A stretch of 32,800 nt of DNA from Prochlorococcus sp. AG-463-P14. GTDB taxonomy: Bacteria > Cyanobacteriota > Cyanobacteriia > PCC-6307 > Cyanobiaceae. The number at the start of each line of letters is the position of its first letter. Position 1 is the stretch's first letter. Of this stretch, positions 1 through 9,958 are shown one piece after another. Below the pieces are notes generated by a model that was not told where the DNA came from, did not search any database, and worked only from the letters and a program-made list of their open reading frames with translations. The translations under genes and the position numbers were made by a program. The stretch covers positions 71,132 to 103,931 of the forward strand of contig QCRX01000002.1 of the NCBI GenBank assembly GCA_003209275.1. The letters run 5' to 3'.

Positions 1-64
1 CTATTCCATGGTGGTGAAATAGACCATGCTGCCTAGGTACTTGTAAATGATCAGCTGCAACCAC
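1..64 (-). CDS. dnaX: Probable N-terminal fragment of DNA polymerase III gamma/tau subunit, cut by window edge
   Basis: After the clpX stop, one minus-strand frame stays open to the window edge from a GTG, giving about 21 residues (VVAADHLQVPRQHGLFHHHG...). The other two minus frames carry stops. There is too little protein to show any domain. The name rests on my recollection that dnaX follows clpX in the tig-clpP-clpX cluster of Prochlorococcus and marine Synechococcus. If correct, this is the clamp-loader motor subunit of the replicative polymerase, co-transcribed with clpX with only a few bases between them. The true start may lie outside the window. Identity is inferred from context, not seen. 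Confidence 0.35.
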   Translation of the reverse strand, partial: MVAADHLQVPRQHGLFHHHGI

Positions 65-68
65 CTGT

Positions 69-1430
69 TTAAGCAGATTCTTGTTGCCCCCGCTCTTGAT
101 TGGCAGGTAGAGGTAGAACAACTTTGCTGCCTGTTTGCTTGTCTACCATCGCTCTAGTAACAGTAAAGTTTTTTATGGTTTTCTGAGAAGGCAAGTCATA
201 CATCAGTTCAAGCATTAATTCTTCAACAATTCCTCTCAAGGCTCTTGCTCCAGTTTTGCGGCGATGAGCTTCTTCTGCTATTGCAACGACAGCATTTGGT
301 TCAAATTCGAGTTGGACATCATCCATGCTCAGAAGGGTTCTGAACTGTTTAACTAGAGCATCTCTCGGTTCAGTGAGTATTGATTCCAGCGCATGAGCAT
401 CTAATGGTTCGAGAACTGCGCTTACAGGCATTCGTCCTATGAACTCAGGAATTAAGCCATAACGTACGAGGTCATCGGGTTGGAGATGATGAAGAACTTG
501 TGTTGCTTCAAGTTCTTTACTTGATTTGTGTCGACTTCGATTATCACTTTGCATGAAACCTATTGAATTCTTGCCAAGTCGTTTTTGCACTACATCTTCA
601 AGACCAATAAAGGCACCTCCGCAAATGAAAAGTATTTGGCTGGTATCGATTTGTATGCAGTCGTGATAAGGATGTTTACGTCCTCCTTGAGGAGGCACAT
701 TGGCTACTGTGCCTTCTAGCATTTTAAGAAGTGCTTGCTGAACCCCTTCACCTGATACATCTCTAGTGATGGATGGGTTTTCACTTTTGCGGGCTATTTT
801 GTCAATTTCATCTATGTAGATGATTCCTCGTTGGGCCTGGTCAACGTCCATATCTGCTTTCTGAAGCAGCCTTAGAAGAATATTTTCTACATCCTCACCT
901 ACATAACCTGCTTCAGTCAGGGTTGTTGCATCGGCGACTGCGAAGGGAACATCAAGCAATTCCGCAAGAGTTTGAGCGAGAAGAGTTTTGCCACATCCAG
1001 TTGGACCAATTAGCAAAATGTTGGATTTATGCAGTTTGGTAGCTGTTTGATCTGCTTCTGCTTTGCCATCACCTTGCCAGGCGAGTCGTTTGTAGTGATT
1101 GTATACAGCGACTGAAAGAACTTTTTTGGCAGCTTCCTGGCCTACTACCTGTTGATCTAAGAAGCTTTTTATTTCAAGAGGTTTTGGAATTGTCGCAAGA
1201 GTTGGTGCTGGCTTCCCACTATTTCGAGTGGCTGAAGTAGTTTTTTTATTGCCTTCAGTTTGATTGCGAGTATTTCCTTGAGCATCCAATAGCTCTTCAT
1301 CTAAGATTTCGTTGCATAGGTCTATGCATTCGTCACAGATGTAGACGCCAGGGCCTGCTATGAGCTTTCTCACCTGATCTTGTGACTTCCCGCAAAAGGA
1401 GCACTTCAGATGGGCGTCAAATTTTGCCAT
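69..1430 (-). CDS. clpX: ATP-dependent Clp protease ATP-binding subunit ClpX
   Basis: AAA+ unfoldase that recognises, unfolds and threads substrates into ClpP in the cytoplasm. The 453 residues show the full architecture. An N-terminal four-cysteine zinc finger uses C10, C13, C32 and C35. Walker A is GPTGCGKT (about 142-149), the pore-loop motif GYVG is near 175-178, and Walker B is IIYIDEID (about 203-210). The IGF tripeptide near 290-292 docks on ClpP. A sensor-2 region GARALRG lies near the C-terminus. A polar, low-complexity linker (about 45-80) joins the zinc finger to the AAA+ core. Length is slightly above the E. coli protein because of this linker and a charged tail. It lies 112 bp downstream of clpP on the same strand, so the two are probably co-expressed. 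Confidence 0.98.
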   Translation of the reverse strand: MAKFDAHLKCSFCGKSQDQVRKLIAGPGVYICDECIDLCNEILDEELLDAQGNTRNQTEGNKKTTSATRNSGKPAPTLATIPKPLEIKSFLDQQVVGQEAAKKVLSVAVYNHYKRLAWQGDGKAEADQTATKLHKSNILLIGPTGCGKTLLAQTLAELLDVPFAVADATTLTEAGYVGEDVENILLRLLQKADMDVDQAQRGIIYIDEIDKIARKSENPSITRDVSGEGVQQALLKMLEGTVANVPPQGGRKHPYHDCIQIDTSQILFICGGAFIGLEDVVQKRLGKNSIGFMQSDNRSRHKSSKELEATQVLHHLQPDDLVRYGLIPEFIGRMPVSAVLEPLDAHALESILTEPRDALVKQFRTLLSMDDVQLEFEPNAVVAIAEEAHRRKTGARALRGIVEELMLELMYDLPSQKTIKNFTVTRAMVDKQTGSKVVLPLPANQERGQQESA

Positions 1431-1542
1431 CGAGCTCTGGTTCGTTCAGTGGGTGAAAAGGACCTGACTGTGTGGCCAGACTTACATCACAGGATCGTCC
1501 GGAATAAGGGCTTCGTCAGCCTTCCTTAACGATTTCTGTGTT

Positions 1543-2190
1543 CTAGATGCTGGATACAACTTGGTCGATCAGGCCGTATTCAACCGCTTCTTGCGGGGAA
1601 AGGAAGTGGTCGCGGTCAGTATCCTCAGAAATTTTTTCAAGTGGTTGTCCTGTGTGTTCTGACAACAACTCGTTGAGTGTGTCTTTTAAGAAAAGAATTT
1701 CTTTCGCTTGAATTTCAATTTCTATGGCTTGGCCCTGAGCACCTCCGAGAGGTTGATGGATCATGATTCGTGAATTCGGCAACGCCAAGCGCTTGCCTTT
1801 GGCTCCTCCTGAAAGAAGAAAAGCACCCATGCTGGCTGCAAGGCCATAACAAATAGTCATCACATCAGGACTGACTTGTTGGATGGTGTCGTAAATAGCT
1901 AGTCCTGCGGTGACTGATCCGCCAGGAGAATTTATATAAATCTGAATATCTTTTTCAGGATCCTCGGCTTCGAGAAAAAGCATTTGAGCCACAAGTGCAT
2001 CTGCAACTGGGTCATTAATCTCGGTACCTAGAAAGATAATTCGCTCTCTTAGTAATCGCGAATAAATATCAAATGCCCTATCTCCCCGGCCAGATTGTTC
2101 AACGACAGTAGGAAGAACACCTGGTCCAGAGAGAGGACTAGTGCCTTTCCAGTGATTATGTATGGGATGGTCGCATCGAGCGTTAATCAC
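1543..2190 (-). CDS. clpP: ATP-dependent Clp protease proteolytic subunit ClpP
   Basis: Serine peptidase that forms the barrel-shaped degradation chamber capped by ClpX. The catalytic triad is complete: S120 in [10 protein letters not shown]145 in RIMIHQP, and D194 in TDRD. Their spacing equals that of E. coli ClpP (97, 122, 171) shifted by 23 residues. The gly-rich [11 protein letters not shown] oxyanion strand is at about 86-96. An N-terminal segment of about 30 residues precedes the usual core and probably includes the processed propeptide. An intact triad separates it from the catalytically inactive ClpR paralogs of cyanobacteria. Cyanobacteria carry several ClpP paralogs; the pairing with clpX suggests the ClpX-partnered copy (often called clpP2), but the number is not decided here. 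Start is ATG, 49 bp after tig. Confidence 0.97.
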   Translation of the reverse strand: MINARCDHPIHNHWKGTSPLSGPGVLPTVVEQSGRGDRAFDIYSRLLRERIIFLGTEINDPVADALVAQMLFLEAEDPEKDIQIYINSPGGSVTAGLAIYDTIQQVSPDVMTICYGLAASMGAFLLSGGAKGKRLALPNSRIMIHQPLGGAQGQAIEIEIQAKEILFLKDTLNELLSEHTGQPLEKISEDTDRDHFLSPQEAVEYGLIDQVVSSI

Positions 2191-2239
2191 GCGAATAACA
2201 GGCGGTTGGCTTGGTACATAATCAATCTATTGCTAAAGG

Positions 2240-3652
2240 CTAATTTTTGGGTTTCCTTTTGCTTACTTTTTCAGTTTTTACTTCACTCTTCTCGGGTTTT
2301 ATTTTTTTAGACTTGCTTATGGAGCTTTCCTTTGAGCTTGTTTCTACAACCGTATTATTTTCTTCAAGCCATTTGAAAATCTTTTCTTTTAGTAAGTCTT
2401 CTTCAACAGCTTGTTGTAATTTATTTGAATCAATATTTTTCTCATTGCCAATTTGTTTTTTTACTTCTTTTAATTTCTTGGCAAATTCTTCGTCATCTAC
2501 TTCTATATTCTCTGCTTTAGCTAGTGCATTAAGTGCAAGAGATTGCTTTAGATTTTCTTTTGCCTCTTCTTGAGATGATTCCATTAATGACTTGACTAAT
2601 TCTGCAGTAAACATTGATTTTACATCCATTCCTTGTTGTGCAAATCTACTTGCAGTTTGTTCAACTAATTTTCTTACTTCTTGATCAATCAGTGTTTGAG
2701 GAAGCTCTACCTCTAGCTGCTCCACTAAAGCTTTTAGAAGTGCTTCCTGGCGAGTATTCTCATGTCTTCGCTGGGCGTCATCTTTCAGCCTTTTTTCTAG
2801 ATCTTGTTTTAGCTCGGCTATGGTTTCTTTATCACTAGCTTGTTGGGCAAAAGAATCATTAAGCTCAGGCAGTTCTCTAACTTTTAAATCTTTTAGTTTT
2901 ACTAGAAAGCTCGCTTTTCTCCCTCGTGCATCTTCTTGTGAGTAATCATCAGGGAATTGACATTCAATTGTTTTTTCATCATTTAAATTCATGCCGATTA
3001 TTCCTTCAACAAAACCAGGGATCATTCGCCCTTTTTCTAAATCAATGTCCATAGATTCTGCATTACCACCCTCAATTTCACTGCCATCATCTATATAAGT
3101 ACCTTGAAAACTTAATACGGCTACATCTCCTACTTTAGCGGCTCTTTTCTCGACAGGAACTAAGGTTGCTAGTTGTTTGCGTGATTCCTCGATTAGTTCG
3201 TCAACTTTGAGGGGATCAAAGGCTATTACCTCAGCTTCTGCTTGGAGTCCTTTTACTTTTTTGAGTTTTGGTTCAGGGATTACATCTGTTTCTAAGGTAA
3301 TCAAAAGATTTTGGTCAGGTTCAAAGCTTTCAAACAGTGATTCGAAGCCGCCACTAACTACTGGTTCGCACAGAGGCTCTATTGATTCTTGTTTGATTGC
3401 TTCTTGCCAGACATTTTTAACAAGACTTTCTAGTGCGGTCGCTTTGATTTGAGCAACCCCGATTTGTTGCATCAGTACAGCTTTCGGTACTTTCCCTTTC
3501 CTGAATCCTGGAAGCTTGACAGAACGGCTGAGGCGAGACAAAGCCTCTTCATAGCTTGCTTTACAACGTTTTGCGGGAACCTCTATTTTCGCAGCGATGC
3601 GGCTGCTGGGAAGAGTTTCTGTGATTACCTTCAATTCGACAGGACTCATCAA
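2240..3652 (-). CDS. tig: Trigger factor, ribosome-associated chaperone and prolyl isomerase
   Basis: First chaperone met by nascent chains at the ribosome exit tunnel. The N-terminal ribosome-binding domain carries the signature GFRKGKVP at residues 49-56. A central FKBP-type peptidyl-prolyl isomerase domain follows at roughly 165-250 ([17 protein letters not shown]... [17 protein letters not shown]). The helical, strongly charged C-terminal domain forms the substrate cradle. The 470 residues exceed the E. coli length (432), and the excess is a lysine- and serine-rich tail ([25 protein letters not shown]) of a kind common in cyanobacterial trigger factors. It heads the minus-strand tig-clpP-clpX run, linking folding with proteolysis. 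It is divergent from asd, so the 170-bp gap between them should hold both promoters. Confidence 0.97.
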   Translation of the reverse strand: MMSPVELKVITETLPSSRIAAKIEVPAKRCKASYEEALSRLSRSVKLPGFRKGKVPKAVLMQQIGVAQIKATALESLVKNVWQEAIKQESIEPLCEPVVSGGFESLFESFEPDQNLLITLETDVIPEPKLKKVKGLQAEAEVIAFDPLKVDELIEESRKQLATLVPVEKRAAKVGDVAVLSFQGTYIDDGSEIEGGNAESMDIDLEKGRMIPGFVEGIIGMNLNDEKTIECQFPDDYSQEDARGRKASFLVKLKDLKVRELPELNDSFAQQASDKETIAELKQDLEKRLKDDAQRRHENTRQEALLKALVEQLEVELPQTLIDQEVRKLVEQTASRFAQQGMDVKSMFTAELVKSLMESSQEEAKENLKQSLALNALAKAENIEVDDEEFAKKLKEVKKQIGNEKNIDSNKLQQAVEEDLLKEKIFKWLEENNTVVETSSKESSISKSKKIKPEKSEVKTEKVSKRKPKN

Positions 3653-3822
3653 TCTCTTAAGCCTAGTAGCGAATCACCATACGCAAACGAATGCCTAACT
3701 CTCGGGACGTATTGTGGCTTGCAAGCATTAGCTTTATTTGAACGTTTGTTATCCCAATAAGGACCTCGTTATTCCTTGAGATAAACAATCTGCTTTTCGC
3801 CAATACCTGATTAAACAGTTTT
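3653..3822. promoter_or_regulatory. Divergent intergenic region between tig and asd
   Basis: This 170-bp AT-rich gap separates the divergently transcribed tig (minus) and asd (plus), so it must contain promoters for both directions. I do not see a convincing paired -35/-10 for either gene. No hairpin followed by a T-run is visible, and there is no good Shine-Dalgarno in front of the TTG start of asd. Confidence 0.4.
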
Positions 3823-4845
3823 TTGTCTAATCCTTTGTTCCCAGATCGTCCTCTTTCAGTTGCTGTCCTAGGTGCCAGTGGTGCAGTAGGGCATGAACTT
3901 TTAGAGCTATTAACAGAACGATGTTTCCCAGTAAAGGAGCTTCGCTTATTGGCTTCAGCACGTTCTGCTGGGAAGTTTCAATCCTGGAATGGCTCAAATT
4001 TAGAAATTCAAGAGGTGGGTAAAGATAGTTTTCAAGGAATTGACCTTGTTTTTGCTTCAGCAGGTGGATCAATTTCACGAAAGTGGCGCGAAGCTGTTCG
4101 TTCTTCAGGGGCATTAATGATTGATAATTCCAGTGCTTTTAGACTTGAAGACGGAGTTCCATTAGTCGTCCCTGAGGTCAATCCTCAAGATGCTCAGAAA
4201 CATAAAGGCTTAATAGCAAATCCTAATTGCACCACGATTTTGTTGACTTTGGTCTTAGCTCCCTTGGCTTCAAAAGTACCAATAAAACGTGTAGTGGTTT
4301 CTACGTATCAATCTGCAAGTGGAGCTGGAGCTCGTGCAATGCAGGAGCTTAAAGATTTAAGTAAAGAGGTTTTAGCTGGCCATAGTCCTCAGCCCAAGAT
4401 TTTGCCGTATTCACTTGCTTTTAACTTGTTCTTACATAACTCTCCAATGCAAGCGAACAACTATTGCGAAGAAGAAATGAAAATGGTTAATGAAACTCGG
4501 AAGATTTTGAATTGCGAGGGTTTTCGTTTGTCTGCAACTTGTGTACGTGTTCCAGTATTAAGGGCTCATTCAGAAGCTGTGAACATTGAGTTTCAAAAAC
4601 CCTTTTCAGTAGATCAAGCCCGAGATATTTTAGCTGCGGCTCCAGGAGTGGAATTGATTGAGAATATAAAAGAAAATCGATTTCCAATGCCAACTGATGT
4701 AGCTGGTCGTGATCCGGTAGCAGTAGGACGCATTCGGCAGGATATTAGTGAACCTAATGCCTTGGATATATGGCTATGTGGTGATCAAATTCGCAAAGGT
4801 GCAGCTCTTAATGCCATTCAAATAGCAGAACTTTTGCTTCCTTAA
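3823..4845 (+). CDS. asd: Aspartate-semialdehyde dehydrogenase
   Basis: Reduces aspartyl phosphate to aspartate semialdehyde with NADPH, the branch point to lysine/diaminopimelate, threonine and methionine. The N-terminal Rossmann loop is VLGASGAVG (about 15-23). The catalytic cysteine is C136 in ANPNCTT. The substrate-binding region [12 protein letters not shown] and the catalytic histidine in [12 protein letters not shown] are present. The 340-residue length is typical. The start is TTG at 3823; an in-frame TGA lies only 12 bp upstream and no ATG lies between, so the start must be TTG here or a little further in. The following dapA begins 2 bp after the asd stop, so the two enzymes of consecutive steps are made from one transcript. 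Confidence 0.97.
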   Translation: MSNPLFPDRPLSVAVLGASGAVGHELLELLTERCFPVKELRLLASARSAGKFQSWNGSNLEIQEVGKDSFQGIDLVFASAGGSISRKWREAVRSSGALMIDNSSAFRLEDGVPLVVPEVNPQDAQKHKGLIANPNCTTILLTLVLAPLASKVPIKRVVVSTYQSASGAGARAMQELKDLSKEVLAGHSPQPKILPYSLAFNLFLHNSPMQANNYCEEEMKMVNETRKILNCEGFRLSATCVRVPVLRAHSEAVNIEFQKPFSVDQARDILAAAPGVELIENIKENRFPMPTDVAGRDPVAVGRIRQDISEPNALDIWLCGDQIRKGAALNAIQIAELLLP

Positions 4846-4847
4846 TC

Positions 4848-5756
4848 ATGAGTTCATTTGCCGAATTATCACCTGCTCCTTTTGGCCGATTGCTTACAGC
4901 AATGGTTACTCCATTTGATTCTGATGGTGAAGTCGATTTTGCATTAGCAGGACGCCTTGCACGTTATTTAGTTGAAGAAGGTTCCGATGGAATTGTGGTT
5001 TGTGGGACCACTGGTGAGTCCCCCACATTGACCTGGAAAGAACAGCATCTTTTGATCGAATCTGTACGAGAAGCTGTTGGCTCATCTGCAAAAGTTTTGG
5101 CAGGTACAGGCAGCAACAGCACTGCAGAAGCTGTTGAGGCAACTCGTGAAGCGGCTGCTGCAGGGGTTGATGGTGCATTAGTAGTTGTTCCTTACTACAA
5201 CAAACCACCACAAAATGGCCTTGAGGCCCATTTTGCTGCTGTTGCGACTGCTGCTCCTGAATTGCCTTTGATGCTTTACAACATTCCAGGTCGTACAGGG
5301 TGTTCCCTTGCACCGAGTACTGTTGCAAACCTTATGCAATATAAAAACGTAGTCAGCTTGAAGGCTGCAAGTGGAACAACAGATGAGGTGACACAACTAA
5401 GAATGCATTGTGGTTCTAGAATGGCTGTCTATAGCGGTGATGATGGATTGCTTTTGCCGATGCTCTCGGTAGGAGCAGTAGGAGTCGTTAGTGTGGCTAG
5501 CCATTTGGTTGGCCGTCGTATAAAAGCGATGATCGAGGCTCACCTATGTGGTCAGGGTTCTTTGGCCCTTAGACATCACGAGCAATTGCAACCTCTTTTC
5601 AAGGCTTTATTCGCTACTACAAATCCGATTCCTGTCAAAGCAGCTCTTGAGCTAAATGGCTGGCCTGTTGGATCACCTCGAAGTCCTTTGATTCCTCTCC
5701 AATCAGACATGAAAGACAACTTATCCCAAATTCTCATTGCCTTGCGTCAGACCTGA
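4848..5756 (+). CDS. dapA: 4-hydroxy-tetrahydrodipicolinate synthase
   Basis: Condenses pyruvate with aspartate semialdehyde in the first committed step to diaminopimelate and lysine. It is a TIM-barrel class I aldolase. The Schiff-base lysine is K172 in VVSLKAASG, the proton-relay tyrosine is Y144 in [10 protein letters not shown], and the GTTGES motif (53-58) binds the pyruvate carboxylate. The 302-residue length is standard. It uses the product of asd, which lies 2 bp upstream, so translational coupling is likely. rnj follows 87 bp later. Confidence 0.97.
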   Translation: MSSFAELSPAPFGRLLTAMVTPFDSDGEVDFALAGRLARYLVEEGSDGIVVCGTTGESPTLTWKEQHLLIESVREAVGSSAKVLAGTGSNSTAEAVEATREAAAAGVDGALVVVPYYNKPPQNGLEAHFAAVATAAPELPLMLYNIPGRTGCSLAPSTVANLMQYKNVVSLKAASGTTDEVTQLRMHCGSRMAVYSGDDGLLLPMLSVGAVGVVSVASHLVGRRIKAMIEAHLCGQGSLALRHHEQLQPLFKALFATTNPIPVKAALELNGWPVGSPRSPLIPLQSDMKDNLSQILIALRQT

Positions 5757-5843
5757 TGTCACGGCCCTTTTAAAGAGCTTGCTCAGCGTCCCTCGCTAGC
5801 ACATACATCTTTTTTCTAGTTAGTTTTTTCATACATTTTCCCC

Positions 5844-7847
5844 ATGACGCCTATTTCACTCAGTTCTTCCAATTCCTCAGTCAGTTCATCTGTTGCAAGT
5901 AAGGAAAAGGAACCTGCTTTACGAGTCATACCTCTTGGTGGTCTTCATGAGATTGGCAAGAACACATGTGTTTTTGAGTATGGCAATGACATCATGCTTG
6001 TCGATGCTGGTTTGGCTTTCCCTAGTGATGGCATGCATGGTGTAAATGTTGTGATGCCAGATACCAGTTATCTCAGAGATAATCAAGATCGGATTCGAGG
6101 CATGATTGTTACTCATGGTCATGAGGATCATATTGGGGGCATTTCTCATCATCTGAAGCATTTCAATATTCCGGTGATTCATGGCCCCCGCTTGGCCATG
6201 TCAATGCTTCAAGGAAAGATGGAAGAGGCCGGAGTGACTGACCGCACCACACTTCAAACAGTTGCTCCTAGGGATGTAGTCAAAGTTGGTCAATACTTTT
6301 CAGTGGAATTTATTCGTAACACCCATTCGATTGCAGATAGTTTCTCACTTGCCATCACTACACCAGTTGGCACAGTAATTTTTACCGGAGATTTCAAGTT
6401 TGATCACACTCCTGTAGATGGGGAGCATTTCGATCTTTCCAGACTGGCTCACTATGGAGAGAAAGGGGTTTTATGTCTTTTTAGTGATTCAACAAATGCT
6501 GAGGTTCCTGGCTTCTGTCCCTCAGAACGTACAGTTTTTCCAGCACTAGACCGTCATATTGCTGAGGCAGATGGGAGGGTCATTATTACTACTTTTGCAA
6601 GTTCAGTTCATAGGGTTTCAATGATATTGGAATTAGCTATTAAGAATGGTCGAAAAGTTGGTTTACTTGGTCGTTCAATGCTGAATGTCATCGCCAAGGC
6701 ACGAGAGATTGGATATATGCGTTGTCCAGATGATTTATTTGTACCTATTAAGCAGATTCGCGATTTACCTGATCGTGAAACATTGTTGTTGATGACAGGT
6801 AGCCAGGGTGAACCGTTAGCAGCTTTAAGCAGAATCTCTAGAGGAGAGCATCAGCATGTCCAGTTAAAAACTACAGATACAGTGATTTTTTCGGCAAGCC
6901 CAATCCCAGGAAACACCATTTCCGTAGTTAATACTATTGACAGATTGATGATTCTTGGAGCAAAGGTCGTCTATGGCAAGGGCGAAGGAATTCATGTCTC
7001 GGGGCATGGCTTTCAGGAAGATCAAAAGTTGATGCTGGCTTTGACCAAACCCAAGTTTTTTGTACCAGTGCATGGAGAGCACAGAATGCTCGTTTGCCAT
7101 AGTAAGAGTGCTCAAGCAATGGGAGTGCCAGCAGATAACATCTTGATTCTGGATAATGGCGATGTAGTTGAGTTAAGTCCTAATTCAATTGGTAAAGGTG
7201 ATCCTGTGAAAGCAGGTATCGAATTATTAGATGCTTCTAGGAATGGGATTGTTGACGCTCGAGTTCTGAAAGAGCGTCAACAACTAGCTGAAGATGGTGT
7301 AGTAACAGTGCTTGCAGCAATTAGTACAGATGGCGTGATGGTTGCTCCCCCACGCGTCAACCTAAGGGGGGTGGTTACTAATGTTGATGCGAAGAGAATG
7401 TCCTTTTGGACAGAAAGAGAAATTGCTTGGGTTTTAGAGAATCGTTGGAAACAGTTCACTAGACAGACAGGACCAAAATCTGTAGAAGTTGATTGGATGG
7501 GGATACAGCGTGAAGTGGAAGTCGGATTGGCTCGCCGCATGCGCCGTGAGTTGCAAGTAGAACCTCTAATTCTTTGTTTGGTTCAGCCAGCACCAGCAGG
7601 TACACCTGCATATAAATTGCGTGCTAATGATGAACTTGATTCGCGTCCCTTATCTCGTGGCCGAGAAGTGTCACGAAATGGTCGTTCCAATAATTCACCT
7701 ACTCCTCAAGTAAAGGTAGGAGGATCAATAGATAGGAATTCTTCAGTTAACAACTCGGTTTCTAAACAAGTTTCTAATCCCAAAAGTCAACCTTCACAAG
7801 ATATGCCTTCAGGGCGTACTCGAAGACGTAGATCAGCAGTTGCTTGA
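5844..7847 (+). CDS. rnj: Ribonuclease J
   Basis: Metallo-beta-lactamase/beta-CASP ribonuclease with 5'-to-3' exonuclease and endonuclease activity, involved in mRNA decay and RNA maturation. The zinc-ligand motif HGHEDHIGG is at residues 91-99. Other core motifs are FTGDFKFD, the beta-CASP segment FSDSTNAEVPG, SASPIPGN, and VPVHGEHRML. The catalytic core plus dimerisation region fills about 25-580. The remaining ~85 residues are a low-complexity, polar C-terminal extension ending in an arginine cluster (SGRTRRRRSAVA). The N-terminal ~20 residues are serine-rich and probably disordered. The ATG at 5844 is the first start in a frame with good homology from residue ~25 on. It follows dapA on the same strand and converges with tilS. 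Confidence 0.96.
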   Translation: MTPISLSSSNSSVSSSVASKEKEPALRVIPLGGLHEIGKNTCVFEYGNDIMLVDAGLAFPSDGMHGVNVVMPDTSYLRDNQDRIRGMIVTHGHEDHIGGISHHLKHFNIPVIHGPRLAMSMLQGKMEEAGVTDRTTLQTVAPRDVVKVGQYFSVEFIRNTHSIADSFSLAITTPVGTVIFTGDFKFDHTPVDGEHFDLSRLAHYGEKGVLCLFSDSTNAEVPGFCPSERTVFPALDRHIAEADGRVIITTFASSVHRVSMILELAIKNGRKVGLLGRSMLNVIAKAREIGYMRCPDDLFVPIKQIRDLPDRETLLLMTGSQGEPLAALSRISRGEHQHVQLKTTDTVIFSASPIPGNTISVVNTIDRLMILGAKVVYGKGEGIHVSGHGFQEDQKLMLALTKPKFFVPVHGEHRMLVCHSKSAQAMGVPADNILILDNGDVVELSPNSIGKGDPVKAGIELLDASRNGIVDARVLKERQQLAEDGVVTVLAAISTDGVMVAPPRVNLRGVVTNVDAKRMSFWTEREIAWVLENRWKQFTRQTGPKSVEVDWMGIQREVEVGLARRMRRELQVEPLILCLVQPAPAGTPAYKLRANDELDSRPLSRGREVSRNGRSNNSPTPQVKVGGSIDRNSSVNNSVSKQVSNPKSQPSQDMPSGRTRRRRSAVA

Positions 7848-7880
7848 TTTAAGAGGAAGATAGGTTTTTGTTTCTCATCA

Positions 7881-8882
7881 TTAGTTTTCTTGGCGTAGAT
7901 AGTGAAGTTGAATTGACTCCTTTACCCAACTGATTACCCACCCTTTAGCAATATTGAAAGAACCTGGAGGCTTCCCTCTACTGATACGTTGGCTAATAGT
8001 TTTTAACTGGGAAGTAGATAAACTAGGAGCTCCAGATTGCTTAAGCCATCTAACTAAAATAGTCGCCCTAGCAGTACTAGAAAGCTTGGCTAATTCTTTT
8101 CTGCAGAGACCTTCTTGCTTTTTTAATGAGTTGAGTGCAAGGCTTGCTAGTTCTTGTTGATCAATGTTGTACTTCTCAAGTCTTTCCGAAAGCGATGCCA
8201 TTCTTAAGCTGCAACCTGGATGCATTTCTTCAAGCACTGGTAGTATTTTTTGACGAATTTTGTTGCGTTTGAGGTTTAGATTCTCATTGGATGGATCAAC
8301 CCAAATTGGTAGATGAAAATCCATACAGATTTGTTTGGTTTCATTCCTACTGAAACTCAGCATTGGACGAACTAATTGAAGCTTTTCATTAAACAATCTC
8401 TTGTCTTTGAGACTACTTAGTCCACTGAGACCTGTTCCTCTGGCAAGGTTAAGAATCAAAGTTTCTGCACGGTCACTTCCTGTATGACCAGTCAACACAT
8501 GGTTGCAAGGATTGATTGCATTCTCTGATGCAAGCCTTAGGGCGCTATTGGCCAATTCTTGATACCGCCATCTACGAGCTTCAGCCTCAGTCTTTGTGGT
8601 TTCTTTTGTTGTATGGGCGATGTGAAATTTGAGGTTTTGGAGTTCACACCATTCCTTCAATTCTTTTGCTATTTCTTTTGAGTTTTTATGCCATCCATGA
8701 TCGCCATGCCAAACCTGTAGATTCCAGTTATAGATTGTTCTTAAATCAATGATTAACTTCAGCAAAGCCATCGAGTCTTGCCCGCCAGAAACTGCAATTA
8801 AAAGGTTGGCGCCTGATGGAAGTAGATTAGGTTTGGCTTGCAGCTCTTTATGAAGCTTGTTATGCCAATTGGTCCAGGACAT
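7881..8882 (-). CDS. tilS: tRNA(Ile)-lysidine synthase
   Basis: Converts C34 of the CAU-anticodon isoleucine tRNA to lysidine, switching its reading from AUG to AUA; essential in bacteria. The N-type ATP pyrophosphatase P-loop SGGQDS lies about 32 residues into the shorter form. HGDHGWH and the HVLTGHTGSDRAETLILNLARGTGLSGL segment are typical TilS signatures. The ORF track starts at a GTG (8921) and also contains ATG codons at 8903 and 8882. I prefer 8882 (MSWTNWHNKLHKEL) because it puts the P-loop near the usual distance from the N-terminus; the 13 extra residues have no family support. It converges with rnj (33-bp gap) and is divergent from ycf23. Confidence 0.93.
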   Translation of the reverse strand: MSWTNWHNKLHKELQAKPNLLPSGANLLIAVSGGQDSMALLKLIIDLRTIYNWNLQVWHGDHGWHKNSKEIAKELKEWCELQNLKFHIAHTTKETTKTEAEARRWRYQELANSALRLASENAINPCNHVLTGHTGSDRAETLILNLARGTGLSGLSSLKDKRLFNEKLQLVRPMLSFSRNETKQICMDFHLPIWVDPSNENLNLKRNKIRQKILPVLEEMHPGCSLRMASLSERLEKYNIDQQELASLALNSLKKQEGLCRKELAKLSSTARATILVRWLKQSGAPSLSTSQLKTISQRISRGKPPGSFNIAKGWVISWVKESIQLHYLRQEN

Positions 8883-8987
8883 GTTGGTGGTTGATGCAAT
8901 CATTGCTGTTGGTGTCTCCACCTTGGGTCAGTTGGTTTCTTCTGACCCTTTCGTGATGGGACAATCTTTTTATTCTTTGGTCTTGCG

Positions 8988-9761
8988 ATGACGAGTCTTA
9001 ATCATTTGCCGGCTTCAGTTCAGAAGGGTCTTGATCAGAAAACTCTTCTCAAGGTTATTTCTGGATTAAATAATTTTGATAAGTCCAATGTGGAAAGAGT
9101 CGCATTGGCTGCGGGTAGAGGGGGTGCTGATTTATTGGATGTTGCGTGTGATCCTGACTTAGTTGAGCTTGCTATCAAGATTTCGGGTTTACCTGTTTGT
9201 GTCAGTGCAGTTAAGCCTCTGCTCTTTATAGAGGCTGTACAGGCTGGTGCCACAATGATTGAGATTGGCAATTTTGACTCGTTTTATCCACATGGGCGTT
9301 TTTTTGATGCTGATGAGGTTCTTGAATTAACTAAAGAGACTCGTGCTTTATTGCCAGAAGTCCCTTTATCAGTAACGGTTCCTCATATTCTTTCTCTAGA
9401 TAGACAATCACAGCTTGCTTTGGATCTTGTAAGCGTTGGAGCAGATCTGATTCAGACTGAAGGCGGTACGAGTGCAAGACCATTGAGTCCAGGTAGTTTG
9501 GGTCTGATTGAGAAAGCTTCGCCAGCCTTAGCAGCGACACATACCATTCGCGCAGCCTTTGTAGAGGTTGGCTGTAATACTCCGATTCTTTGTGCATCAG
9601 GACTTTCTGCAGTTACTGTTCCTATGGCAATTGCTTCTGGAGCCTCAGGTGTAGGAGTAGGGTCTGCAATTAATAAACTAGACAATGATCTGGAAATGGT
9701 TGCGGCAGTCAGAAGACTCAGTGAGTCAATAGCTTTAAGCCAACTGGCTCGAGGGTTGTGA
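8988..9761 (+). CDS. ycf23: Ycf23/DUF561 family TIM-barrel protein
   Basis: I recognise this as the Ycf23 (DUF561) family, conserved in cyanobacteria and red-algal plastids, with no established reaction. The 257 residues read as a TIM barrel: repeated hydrophobic strands ending in small or charged residues (GGADLLDVACD, LPVCVSAVKP, GATMIEIGNFDSFY, VPLSVTVPHILS, GADLIQTEGG, and GASGVGVGSAINKL near the C-terminus). The last resembles a phosphate-binding loop of flavin- or phosphosugar-dependent barrels. No signal peptide or membrane segment is visible. It stands alone, divergent from tilS and 197 bp upstream of uvrB, so neighbours give no functional clue. Confidence 0.88.
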   Translation: MTSLNHLPASVQKGLDQKTLLKVISGLNNFDKSNVERVALAAGRGGADLLDVACDPDLVELAIKISGLPVCVSAVKPLLFIEAVQAGATMIEIGNFDSFYPHGRFFDADEVLELTKETRALLPEVPLSVTVPHILSLDRQSQLALDLVSVGADLIQTEGGTSARPLSPGSLGLIEKASPALAATHTIRAAFVEVGCNTPILCASGLSAVTVPMAIASGASGVGVGSAINKLDNDLEMVAAVRRLSESIALSQLARGL

Positions 9762-9958
9762 CTCTAAAAATTGTTTAGTGGCTTGAAACTTCTTAGGGTT
9801 TCGAACGACTATTCACTGCTATTGAGGCTTTTAGATTATCTTTTATTAGTTGATCTAGGAGCATTGGTTTGAATAATATTTTCTTTATTTCCATGTCCAA
9901 TCCAGATTAAGCTCTTAACTACTTTTTAACTAATTCCGCTTTTTTATTAAAGGCTCAA

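Noticed and set aside
4906-5328. 140-residue minus-strand ORF rich in glutamine and leucine
   Set aside because: It lies wholly inside dapA on the opposite strand. Its Q/L runs are the antisense of the alanine- and glycine-rich dapA codons (GCT, GCA, GTT), so it is a shadow frame.
5757-5843. Possible small hairpin (AGCG-TCCCT-CGCT) followed by a T-run between dapA and rnj
   Set aside because: The stem is only 4 bp and the T-run starts about 10 nt later, too weak for an intrinsic terminator. The gap may hold an rnj promoter, but none is clear.
6934-7119. Minus-strand ORFs within rnj (6864-7115, 6934-7119, 7277-7540)
   Set aside because: They are short, overlap one another in different frames, lie fully within the RNase J coding sequence, and show no recognisable motif.
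9762-9958. Possible small RNA or riboswitch in the 197-bp gap between ycf23 and uvrB
   Set aside because: The gap is AT-rich with only a 5-bp GAAAC/GTTTC stem. No GGAAACA repeats of the Yfr2 type, no terminator and no recognisable riboswitch core are present. It most likely holds only the uvrB promoter.
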